DNA of 10,336 nt from Euperipatoides rowelli (GCA_003024985.2 PXIH01S0011116.1); one strand, 5' to 3'. Shown: positions 1-7,213, counted from the first letter of the stretch. Notes: a model not told the origin generated them from the sequence alone. Translations and numbers: made by a program.

Positions 1-56
1 AAATAAACTTTTGCATTTTTTGGGGGCAGGCAGGGGGGGGTAATGGAACAAGGGAC

Positions 57-85
57 ACCCGGGCAACGCCGGGTACTAAAGCTAG
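57..85 (+). mobile_element. Helitron-type 3' terminus (hairpin + CTAG)
   Basis: ACCCGG (57-62) and CCGGGT (69-74) form a perfect 6-bp GC-rich stem around a 6-nt loop. Seven bases later comes CTAG (82-85) followed by T (86). A short GC-rich hairpin just upstream of a terminal CTRR, with insertion between A and T, is the established signature of a Helitron 3' end. The body of this element would lie to the left of the window, so its class and coding status are unknown. The hairpin-to-CTAG gap is slightly shorter than the usual 10-12 nt. Confidence 0.55.
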
Positions 86-194
86 TCTAATATAAAGTAG
101 AATGTTTGTTTGTACGTTTGTTATCCTTGAGGCATCAGGATCATTTACGTTGTTGTCTTGAAAGACAATGGACAGTATTTTAAATAAAAAAATT

Positions 195-850
195 GGTGTG
201 TGGGTAGATTGCATAGTGTAGACAATGAAAATAGACTTTTTGATTTTTGGGGTAGGGTGAGGGGTGGGGAATGACCCAGAAGGTTTAGCATAATTCCCAA
301 TATGGCACAAACTTGAAATTTGGCAAGCGGATAGACTGCATAGTGTAGACAATGAAAATAGACTTTTTTTTATTTTGGGGGGTGGGATGAGGGGTGGGGG
401 ATGACCCTGAAGTGTTTAGCCTACTTCCCAACATGGCACAAACTTGAAATTGGCAAGTGGGTAGAGTGCGTAGTGTAGACAATGAAAATAGACTTTTTGA
501 TTTTTGGGGGTGGGATGAGTGGTGGGGAAGGACCCTGGAGTTGTTGACTTACTTCCCAACATGGCACAAACTTCAAATTTGCATGTGGGTAGTGTAGACA
601 ATAAAAATAGACTTTTTGATTTTTGGGGTGGGATGAGGGGTGGGGAAGGACCCTGGAGTTGTTAACTTACTTCCCAACATGGCACAAACTTCAAATTTGC
701 ATGTGGGTAGTGTAGACAATGAAAATAGACTTTTTGATTTAAGGGGATGAAGTGTTTAGCATACTTCCCAAGATGACACAAACCTGAAATTTGACATGTG
801 TGTAGATAGCAGAGAGTAAATAATGAAAATAGATTTTTGGGGGTAGAGTA
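195..850. repeat. minisatellite, about six units of 104-130 bp
   Basis: The anchor TAGTGTAGACAATG recurs at 214, 341, 471, 590 and 708, with a degenerate copy near 812, giving periods of 127, 130, 119, 118 and about 104 bp. Each unit carries the anchor plus AAAATAGAC, a T-run, a G-rich block, a GACCC-type block, and CCCAACATGGCACAAACTT. Units 4 and 5 are nearly identical, pointing to recent local amplification, while unit 6 has lost most of its G-rich block. Repeated minus-strand open frames here simply reflect the repeat period and are not genes. Confidence 0.92.
249..645 (+). other. G-quadruplex-type motifs within minisatellite units
   Basis: Four closely spaced G-runs occur at 249-269, 377-400 and 625-645, separated by loops of 1-4 nt. 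These match the standard four-tract quadruplex pattern. The unit at about 506-527 has a broken third run. The motif sits at the same place in each repeat, just after the T-run. Folding is inferred from pattern only. Confidence 0.6.
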
Positions 851-2139
851 AAGGGCTAGTTTATTTATAAAATATGGATGCATATGAAATTAACTATTTT
901 GGAGGTGAGAGTGATGAACATTCCTGCAATCCTAAGCTCTCCCTTTAGCTTGGTATTAGCTTAATATTTAGTTCAGTGGAACACTTAAGTAAATCCTCTA
1001 AATATTCTATTCAATCTTAGGCCACTGTCTGGAAAGGAAAAAATTAAGACTAAACTAAATTAAACACGAAGTAAAATGAAAGAAATGCTATCTTGTTTAT
1101 TACTGTTGCCTGTTTACAATGTATTAATTATGCACACATGTCAAACATGTGGATTAAAAATTTCTAGTAATCATGTCTGCCAAATATTCTAAACTGCTTC
1201 ATGGTTTTTTTTTGTTGTTTTTTTAACAAAAAAATATTCAAGTAAAAAGGGGTTACCTGCAACGATGTAAAGAAGAATGCCAACAATATTTATTAGTGGC
1301 TATAATTATATAAAATTATCTTCCTCCCCCACCCCCATAACTTCAGCTCCGTCTATCTAGGTAGGGCTTGTATTCAAATTTGGTATGATTTTATTACTAA
1401 TAAACTAAACAGTTGCTAGATGGAGGGATGAGTAACGTTGGGAATAAGTTATATAAAAATAAAATGGAAATTAAGGAGGAAGGTTATTTTCATATAGTAA
1501 TGATAGGGCAGTGAATTATTATTTCAAGCAAGGGCGGGCAGTTTAAAGACTAGGGTTAGGATGAAATATTTTAATAAAGAAGATAATTTGGAGTGTCAGT
1601 TATGTGGGGAAGATAGGGGGATCTAAAGAATTTTATTTTTTAATAAACAAGTTGTGAAAGAAGGAAGATTTTAGATATAGGGGTGTTATGTAGAGGGGAA
1701 GGGGAAGAGGAGGGAATGATGATAAAGTGGTTAGGTTTTGAGGGGGAGGGAATTGGATTAGTTGGGTTAAGAATTTGTTGGTTGTGTGAGAAAGGAGGAT
1801 TTTGGAAAAGAATAATGGATAACATATTGAATGACTCGGAGGTTAAGGAGCCATCATATCACATCCCCTATAGCTATGATTCATCTGTTTTATGCTCATC
1901 TACAACTAAACAAATTTAATTTGATCATCTGCTTACAAATCATTGAATATAATCGGTGATCTTAGCCATTCTTTACTGTAACTATTACATGCTAAATGAT
2001 TTTGGCCATTCTCTCCTTCCCTAGCATTTAAGATGCATTGAATTGGCCAAATCAAACTCATTCTATTATCTCAATAAGTTAGATTTTAGTTCAATGTGTT
2101 TTGATTTACAGTATATTTATGAATAATTTTAAAACTGCT
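851..2139. other. no convincing gene; AT-rich then purine-rich spacer
   Basis: Beyond the candidate Helitron end at 1167, no codon-like or family-like signal was recognised. From about 1480 to 1830 the plus strand is strongly purine-biased (GGAAGG, GGGGAAGGGG and similar runs), which creates open frames on both strands that look compositional rather than coding. A very short possible minus-strand exon at 1257-1299 is discussed in the findings. Confidence 0.5.
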
Positions 2140-2158
2140 TTTCTTTAAATACTTTCAG
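2139..2158 (+). promoter_or_regulatory. likely 3' splice acceptor in front of the 500-codon ORF
   Basis: A T-rich tract (CTTTTCTTTAAATACTTTCAG) ends in CAG at 2156-2158, forty-five bases before the ATG at 2204. An in-frame TAG at 2174-2176 lies between the acceptor and the ATG, so the junction would be in the 5' UTR. This suggests one or more upstream non-coding exons, with the whole protein encoded in one exon. The signal is judged by eye; no branch point was verified. Confidence 0.45.
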
Positions 2159-2203
2159 AAAAAAATGAGAATATAGGGGAAATATTTCAACTTTTCAATC
2201 AAT

Positions 2204-3706
2204 ATGGAGTCGGATTATGAGCCCGATTCGGATTCTTCCTACGAATCTTGCCAGAATGTCAAGATATCTCAGAAATCAACCAAATCTACCTCAGATGTCA
2301 CACGAATAAATCAAATATCCCAAGTGGCAAAGACATTTATGAACTTACTTCAAGTTCCTGAAGGGAACAACAATAAGTCGTTAAAGCTTACTGAATCTGC
2401 ATCCACGACTTCAGAAAAACGCTCAATAAGTGAAATTTTATTGAAAATCACAAAAGGATTAACGAAAGCAGAACAAAACCAGCAAAACAGTGAACTGTTA
2501 GAAAATAATTCAACACTGTGGAATTTAGATAAATTCCATCCCTCACAAAATAAAGTCAATAAATCAAACTCTGAAGCCATTTTGAACCCAACCCCACCAA
2601 ACACATTAGGCAATCTTGCAAACAAAACAACCGAAGGGCCGATACTGAGAAAACCACATGAAATTAATCAAATATTAAATAAAATAAAAGAAATGAAATC
2701 GGGTAAAAAATCTTTAAAGCGTTACCACAAACTGCATAAAACTTATCAATATAAATATAAAGAACTTGAAAAATTAAAAAATAATTTGTTTATTTCTCTT
2801 AAAGATGTAGCTTGTTCAAAAGGACCAGAAAGGGTGGAAAGAATTAAGGCGTCCAACAATGTAATGCAAGAGATAATAAAATTGGAAGAAGATCTACTTC
2901 AGTTGAACAACGAAGTGACTACATGGAGTATTGAATTAAAAAAGGCATACGAATTAAGAAAATCATTTAAAAAACTGGGACCCCAAGCCTTCAAACACAT
3001 AACTCGAAAAAATGATTTGCAAACGTTATCCACAAAACAAAAACATCAACAGAATGCTTCTTCACAAACGGAAACCTTGAGTCTACATAATGTTCAAAGT
3101 TTCGATTCAAAACACCAGATTTTACATTTACAAGAGAATTGGGAAAGACTAGTGAACTTGCAATATCAGGCTAGCACAAAGAATTGTCAGGTAGATGATT
3201 CAAATGACGAATCAGCGTTGAGAAACCCTCATGAAATACATCAAATATTAAAACAAATCAAAGAAATGAAAACGGACAAAAAATATTTAAAACATTATCA
3301 AATTTTGGACAAACAATATGAAGATAAATACAAAGAACTTGAAGGATTGAAAAATAACTTTTTCAACTCCCTTAAGGATGTAACTTGTTCAAAGGGACAA
3401 GAAAAGTGTAAAAGAATTGGGGTGTCCAACAATATGATGGACGAGATACTGGTGCGGGAAGCAGAATTAAATGAGTTGAATAAAGAAGTGAATTGCTGGA
3501 GCATCGAACCCAGAAAATTTCATCAATTACAAAAGGCGTTTGATAAACTGAAACCACAACAGTCAAAATCTCACAGGAAAATCAGAAAATCCAAAACGTG
3601 TTTTAAGCCTCTGGACAGTTTTTCTAAAAATTGGGCAGCATTTCATATTGGTGGCATTATTGCTGCCATTGTTTGTTCTTTTATTATTTTTATACTTTGT
3701 ATCTAA
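2204..3706 (+). CDS. uncharacterised tail-anchored protein with two coiled-coil-like repeats (500 aa)
   Basis: The family was not recognised. The start is supported by an in-frame TAG at 2174, a good Kozak context (A at -3, G at +4) and no earlier ATG in frame. The first ~25 residues are acidic and serine-rich, and residues 26-147 are polar, Ser/Asn/Lys-rich and probably disordered. Residues 148-261 and 339-452 are two repeats aligning without gaps, with 69 of 114 residues identical by hand count. They are rich in Lys/Glu/Leu with heptad-like spacing, and share L-R-x-P-H-E-I, Y-K-E-L-E, S-L-K-D-V-x-C-S-K-G and W-S-I-E. A basic patch (458-464) precedes a hydrophobic segment (about 482-500) ending exactly at the C-terminus, which predicts a single-pass tail-anchored membrane protein facing the cytosol. 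No signal peptide is seen. A role in tethering or scaffolding at a membrane is inference. Codon use is AT-rich like the surroundings, and no frameshift is present over 1.5 kb, so selection is likely. Confidence 0.85.
   Translation: MESDYEPDSDSSYESCQNVKISQKSTKSTSDVTRINQISQVAKTFMNLLQVPEGNNNKSLKLTESASTTSEKRSISEILLKITKGLTKAEQNQQNSELLENNSTLWNLDKFHPSQNKVNKSNSEAILNPTPPNTLGNLANKTTEGPILRKPHEINQILNKIKEMKSGKKSLKRYHKLHKTYQYKYKELEKLKNNLFISLKDVACSKGPERVERIKASNNVMQEIIKLEEDLLQLNNEVTTWSIELKKAYELRKSFKKLGPQAFKHITRKNDLQTLSTKQKHQQNASSQTETLSLHNVQSFDSKHQILHLQENWERLVNLQYQASTKNCQVDDSNDESALRNPHEIHQILKQIKEMKTDKKYLKHYQILDKQYEDKYKELEGLKNNFFNSLKDVTCSKGQEKCKRIGVSNNMMDEILVREAELNELNKEVNCWSIEPRKFHQLQKAFDKLKPQQSKSHRKIRKSKTCFKPLDSFSKNWAAFHIGGIIAAIVCSFIIFILCI
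2645..2986 (+). repeat. internal coding repeat, copy 1 (residues 148-261)
   Basis: This is the first copy of a 114-codon unit repeated 573 bp downstream. Similarity is obvious in DNA as well as protein. The Y...Y..KYKELE..KNN and CSKG...RI..SNN..M.EI patterns are shared. The linker between the copies (residues 262-338) shows no similarity to either. Confidence 0.9.
3218..3559 (+). repeat. internal coding repeat, copy 2 (residues 339-452)
   Basis: The second copy is the same length as the first with no indels, followed by a short basic linker and the membrane anchor. The most conserved stretch is the central S-L-K-D-V-x-C-S-K-G (9 of 10 identical). Absence of indels despite about 40% residue divergence argues for purifying selection on length or helix register. 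Confidence 0.9.
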
Positions 3707-3797
3707 ATTTATTTAAAATAGAAACAAGCATTGTTCAACATTGTAATTATTGTAAAGTGCATTTGTTTCTCTTTCACTTAGAATCTGATTAATTTAT
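3707..3797 (+). other. 3' flank of the tail-anchored gene, no canonical poly(A) signal
   Basis: The TAA stop at 3704-3706 is followed by AT-rich sequence running straight into the microsatellite. No AATAAA is present on the plus strand before the simple repeat begins. The transcript end may use a variant signal or lie inside or beyond the repeat. Confidence 0.4.
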
Positions 3798-4590
3798 TCA
3801 TATACTATCTATCTAGTTGTATCTATCTACTCATATCTATCTACTCGTATCTATCTACTCATATCTATCTATCTACTCGTATCTATCTATATACTCATAT
3901 CTAACTACTCATATCTATCTACTCATATCTATCTATCTACTTGTATCTATCTATCTACATGTATCTACTCATATCTATCTACTTGTATCTATTTATCTAT
4001 TCACTTGTATGTCTATCTATCTACTCATATCTAATTGTATCTATCTACTCATATCTACTTGTATCTATCTATCTACTCATATCTATCTACTTGTATCTAT
4101 CTATTGACTCATATCTATCTATTTGTATCTATCTATCTAATCGTATTTATCTACTCATATCTACTTGTATCTATCTATCTACTCATATATAGTAATCTAC
4201 TCATATTTATCTACAAAAATCTATCTATGTCTACTCATATCTGTCTACTCGTATCTATCTATCTACTCGTATCTATGTACTCATATCTATCTACTCATAT
4301 CTATCTACTCATATCTATCTACTCATATCTACTCATATCTATCTACTCATATCTATCTATCTACTTATATATATATCTACTCGTATCTATCTACTCATAT
4401 CCATCTACTCATATCTATCTACTTGTATCTATCTACTTGTATATATATATACTCATATCTACTTGTATCTACTCATATCTATCTATCTATCAACTTGTAT
4501 CTACTCGTGTCTATCTATCTACTCATATCTATCTACTCATATCTATCTATCTACTCATATCTATCTACTCATATCTATCTGCCATATATA
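3798..4590. repeat. compound (TATC)n-type microsatellite
   Basis: The tract consists of TATC/TCTA runs interrupted by CTCATA, CTCGTA and CTTGTA, so that short units such as CTACTCATATCTAT recur many times at irregular spacing. Long Tyr/Ser/Ile/Leu-rich open frames here result from the repeat having no stop in certain frames. They have no independent coding evidence. Confidence 0.95.
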
Positions 4591-4925
4591 ATATATATAT
4601 ATATCTGCCCCTATATCTATCTCTGCCCGTATATCTCTCTGCCCGTAGATCTATCTCTCTGCCCGTAGATCTATCTCTCTGCCCGTAGATATATCACTCT
4701 GCCCATAGATCTATCTCTTTGTCCATAGATCTCTCTCTGCCCATAGATCTATCTCTCTGCCCATAGATCTATCTCTCTGCCCATAGATCTATCTCTCCAC
4801 CCGTATCTATCTGCCCGTATCTCTGACCGCACCTCTCTCTTCCCGTATCTCTATTCCCGTATCTCTCTGCCCGTATCTCTCGGACCATATCTCTCTGCCC
4901 ATATCTCTCTGCCCATATCTCTCTG
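4591..4925. repeat. 20-bp satellite with AGATCT core, grading into CTCTCTGCCC repeats
   Basis: About eight units of roughly 20 bp (CTCTCTGCCCATAGATCTAT or the CCCGTAGATCT variant) lie at about 4640-4795, mostly spaced by exactly 20 bp. They are flanked by shorter TCTCTGCCCGTA units to about 4925. The block appears to have evolved from the neighbouring TATC array by gain of TCTGCCC. Confidence 0.9.
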
Positions 4926-5027
4926 CCCGTATCTATCTACCCGTATCTACTCTATCTACCTGTATCTACCGTATCTATCTACTCATATCTACCCGTATCT
5001 ATCTACTCATAACTATATATATTCTCT
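4926..5027. repeat. return of the TATC-type array
   Basis: CCGTATCTATCTA and CTCATATCTA units reappear after the 20-bp satellite, ending in TATATATATTC near 5024. The order TATC array, AGATCT array, TATC array implies that the 20-bp unit arose inside the older microsatellite. Confidence 0.85.
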
Positions 5028-5205
5028 CTTGCACACTCTCATGCACTTGCTCTCATACTTGCATGTATGCTCTTGCATTCTTGTTCTTGCATATTGTTCT
5101 CACTCTCATGCTCTTGCCTGCTTGCTCTATCATGCTCTTGCATGCTTACTCCCAATCTCTTCACACGCTTGCTCTCTCCTGCTTTCACGTACTCGCTCGC
5201 TCTGT
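5028..5205. repeat. cryptic simple repeat of CTCTTGCATG-like units
   Basis: Loose repetition of TTGCATG, CTCTCATGC, CTTGCTCTC and ACTCGCTCGC. The strand is pyrimidine-rich with regular TGC/CATG. Open frames on both strands have low-complexity translations and are not considered genes. Confidence 0.7.
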
Positions 5206-5872
5206 TTTTTTGGTTGTGTGGACATTTTGATAACCATTTAAAAAATGACACCCCTTCCCCCTCCGAACAACGCTGTCCCATGATCAACTCTCACCGCTTG
5301 GATGGGATCAAATCTCCTCTACTGTTATACATTAGAAAAATTAATATTTTAAATATAAAAAATTCAGTCTATTTTGTAAGTGCTATGATAATTTCTTTTA
5401 GAATATACATATTTTAACATTAAAATTGTGAAAACCAGTTTAGGTATATAAATGATATTTTATAATAGCCCTTAACCAGTATCTTAACAAAAACAGATGT
5501 TTGTAAATTGAATAGTGTTATTTCAAAATCTTAGTTTCCCCTCCAAATCAAGTTTCACATCTTGGTTGAATGTAGCTCAGTAAACTCAAAATGAGCATGA
5601 CAGACCAGTCAGTGTATGTCACACAAATAATGAAAATTATCACAAAAATATATAGGATCAAGTCTCCCAAGGGAACAAGCACCTCCCCTCTCCTCTACAG
5701 TTTTTCGCACAATTTCATGTATTAAAAAATTGACTGGCACGTTTAATTAAAAATCAACTAATTAAAAATCATATAACTAACAAGTAAAATAGTATTAAAT
5801 TACATAAAGACTTACCTTTTAAAAATGTATTTTACTTTTTAAATTTGTTCCTATAAATTCACAATTCCCACT
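5206..5872. other. anonymous AT-rich stretch with two related short blocks
   Basis: No gene was recognised. The blocks at about 5308-5345 (ATCAAATCTCCTCTACTGTT, then a T/A-rich run with ATTAGAAAAATT) and about 5657-5735 (ATCAAGTCTCC, TCTCCTCTACAGTTTTT, then TATTAAAAAATTGAC) resemble each other, suggesting fragments of one dispersed repeat. A minus-strand donor-like AAAAG|GTAAGTC occurs near 5810-5822 with no clear exon attached. Confidence 0.4.
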
Positions 5873-6166
5873 TCACTCAGTGGAACGAGACACAGAAGTC
5901 AGAGGGCAAATGAACAGGTCATTGTTCGAAACAGTAATGAAATAAACATTTTTATCACAAATCAGAAAAAGGTGAACCAAAAACAGGATCACGTGTTTTA
6001 CTGCAACAATATTTGAAACACGTGTTCTGTGGTTACCCCACAGAGGACCGAAACTGGAAACTGGACAACCCGAATAAGATTTTAAGACAGACAAAGTATC
6101 CTCATGGTCGAGGGTGTAAGGCAAGCCCAGATCTATAGGCTGCAATACCCTGTAATGAAGGGGAGC
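5873..6166 (-). other. candidate minus-strand exon or terminal coding segment
   Basis: On the minus strand there are several acceptor-like sites: CCACTCAG (exon from 6166), a pyrimidine-rich CCCCTTCATTACAG, and CCTATAG. A frame then stays open down to TGA at 5873-5875, with a hydrophobic stretch V-I-L-F-L-V-H-L-F-L-I-C in the middle. There is no ATG start, so it would have to be an internal or last exon. It lies downstream of the LDLa exon on the same strand. Using CCTATAG gives a phase-1 entry that matches the phase-1 end of that exon, but using CCACTCAG gives a stop about 20 codons later. No family was recognised; local GC content is higher than the flanks. Confidence 0.2.
5990..6043. repeat. 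two adjacent perfect hairpins
   Basis: CACGTGTTT (5990-5998) pairs with AAACACGTG (6016-6024) across a 17-nt loop. CTGTGG (6027-6032) pairs with CCACAG (6038-6043) across a 5-nt loop. They are separated by only two bases. This could reflect RNA structure or a mobile-element terminus; no further support is visible. Confidence 0.5.
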
Positions 6167-6312
6167 CTGAGTGGGGCCACCAGTGGGGTCAGACCAAAAA
6201 AAAGCTTATAATTATCAGCAGATAGCAGCAGCAGCACCTAATAAAGTTATTCCCAATTTTGCTTTTATTTATTTCTATCCGAAGTTTCAACCAAAAATAA
6301 ATTCATTAAACC

Positions 6313-6362
6313 ATAATTAGATTAATATTATATATATTTATATATATTTATATATTATATTG
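6313..6362. repeat. AT-rich simple sequence (TATATATT units)
   Basis: Short runs of TATATATTTATATATATTTATA lie between the possible exon at 5873-6166 and the LDLa exon. The tract probably lies within an intron if these exons belong together. Confidence 0.7.
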
Positions 6363-6423
6363 GTAGTTGTCATTCTTGATCATTAGTATTTATATTTATA
6401 AATGAATTAATATCATGAATTAC

Positions 6424-6543
6424 CTTTAGCTTTACACAACTGTTGATATCCAGGGTCAGCACACTGCAGGTGATTAGTGCAAGCCAGGCTACGAGAAATA
6501 CATTGTCTAGATGATTGACAGTGGATTGCAGATGGATAGCAAC
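6424..6543 (-). CDS. internal exon encoding a divergent LDL-receptor class A module
   Basis: On the minus strand TTTTTCAG precedes the exon and AAAG|GTAATT follows it. The exon is 120 nt and enters and leaves in phase 1 (two bases, 39 codons, one base), the symmetric 1-1 layout typical of LDLa module exons. The 39 codons have no stop. Cysteines fall at 1, 8, 14, 21, 27 and 36, giving gaps of 6, 5, 6, 5 and 8, essentially the LDLa pattern. An Ile precedes C2 by two residues and another follows C3, as in the family. The acidic calcium-binding residues normally found between C4 and C6 are largely gone; only an Asp two residues after C5 remains. LDLa modules act extracellularly in receptors and secreted proteins. 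The rest of the gene is not assembled here, so no gene name is possible. It could be a decaying exon, but intact splice sites and frame argue against that. Confidence 0.72.
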
Positions 6544-6768
6544 CTGAAAAATTATTATTTATTTAAGAAATTATCAATTGATATAAACTAGACCAATAGT
6601 TTTTATTTCAGAGGCCGTTTTACAACATTTGACTTTGGTATATACAGTACTCATCAGGACCATTTGGGGGTTAATTAAGAACAATTTTGAAATTCCGCTT
6701 ATTTAATGGCACAAGAAATATATAATTTAAATATTTTTTTTTTTAATATGTATATAGACTGCAGGCCC

Positions 6769-6909
6769 AGTACGCTTTTATCAGCAAAAATATATTAGGA
6801 AATATCAAGATTTTTTTGCACAAATTATAAGATTTATTTAAAATAAATCACTTACCTTGCCAAGGGCACTTCGTTGTCTATAGAATATGATCGTTTTAGA
6901 AAAAAACAT
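6769..6909 (-). repeat. inverted repeat, left arm, with a minus-strand splice donor
   Basis: This arm matches the reverse complement of 7513-7650 at roughly 90% by eye. It includes ATATATTAGG, ATCAAGATTTTTTTGC, and the whole CACTTACCTTGCCAAGGGCACTTC block. Read on the minus strand it contains CTTGGCAAG|GTAAGTG, a near-consensus donor with the exon ending at 6856. One extra T in the T-run (seven instead of six) shifts the frame relative to the plus-strand copy. Confidence 0.85.
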
Positions 6910-7044
6910 CTTTGCGATGAAAACAGACATTTTACATAACCTAACGGAAGGAATCTGCTCAAATGTCACGTGGAAAAAAGGAGGGAGCAGTTATTAACAA
7001 GGCCTGGGATTGCATCTTAATGATTCATTTTTAAACATTATTTA

Positions 7045-7119
7045 TTCCCTAGGTTTTTTGATGAAGGAAGGATTTGTGGGTGTTTCTTGAGATTCCTAAA
7101 ATTACACAAAGATCCTTNC
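7045..7119. repeat. 75-bp direct repeat, copy 1
   Basis: Identical to 7280-7354 apart from the N at 7118 (C in the other copy). The match breaks on the left at 7044/7279 and on the right just after the N, where this copy switches into LINE-derived sequence. Confidence 0.93.
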
Positions 7120-7213
7120 CTTTTAAAGATTCTAAATATATTGATATTTGTTTTACCTTTATCTTTCAGTAGCTTCATAATTAAATCTAGTTCTTCTTGT
7201 TCAATAGTTTGAT
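7117..7213 (-). mobile_element. LINE fragment, perfect copy of the window's right edge
   Basis: The 97 bp match 10240-10336 exactly except for the N at 7118, in the same orientation. On the minus strand the segment reads T-I-E-Q-E-E-L-D-L-I-M-K-L-L, the region upstream of the reverse transcriptase in the LINE described at 7818-10336. Perfect identity alongside an otherwise decayed element means either a very recent duplication or an assembly artefact. Confidence 0.85.

Larger units (their letters stand above)
86..1167 (+). mobile_element. possible non-autonomous Helitron carrying a minisatellite
   Basis: The segment opens with TC (86-87), the canonical Helitron 5' dinucleotide, directly abutting the CTAG of the preceding element. 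An AT-rich and TGTTTGT-rich stretch follows. A candidate 3' end lies at 1135-1167: a perfect 7-bp stem (CACATGT/ACATGTG, 3-nt loop), 12 nt, CTAG (1164-1167), then T. No Rep/helicase coding sequence is seen, so any such element would be non-autonomous. Helitrons with central tandem arrays are known in insects and bivalves. This 3' hairpin differs from the one at 57-74, and CTAG is a short motif, so the right boundary is tentative. Confidence 0.3.

Noticed and set aside
285-883. Three similar minus-strand open frames of 61-73 codons
   Set aside because: They repeat with the minisatellite period and differ only by its unit variation; they are a by-product of the tandem array.
1640-1919. Overlapping open frames on both strands, one rich in Gly/Glu and the other in Pro/Ser
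   Set aside because: They result from a purine-biased stretch; there is no start context, domain or splice support.
2350-2625. 91-codon minus-strand frame
   Set aside because: It is antisense to the N-terminal half of the same gene, with no independent signal.
3298-3566. Minus-strand open frames inside the 500-codon gene
   Set aside because: They are antisense shadows of a well-supported plus-strand coding region.
3817-4688. Tyr/Ser/Ile/Leu-rich open frames up to 217 codons
   Set aside because: They are translations of the TATC microsatellite, with no stop because of repeat composition.
3798-5027. CRISPR-like array
   Set aside because: Repeats are short, contiguous and degenerate without unique spacers; this is eukaryotic microsatellite DNA.
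5029-5417. Cys/Leu/Ser-rich plus-strand and overlapping minus-strand frames
   Set aside because: They lie on low-complexity CTCTTGCATG-like repeats, and the plus-strand frame runs on into AT-rich DNA without any family signal.
5920-6120. tRNA-derived SINE suggested by GTTTCGAACAA and GGTCGAGGG
   Set aside because: No matching A box at the right distance, no cloverleaf and no 3' tail were found.
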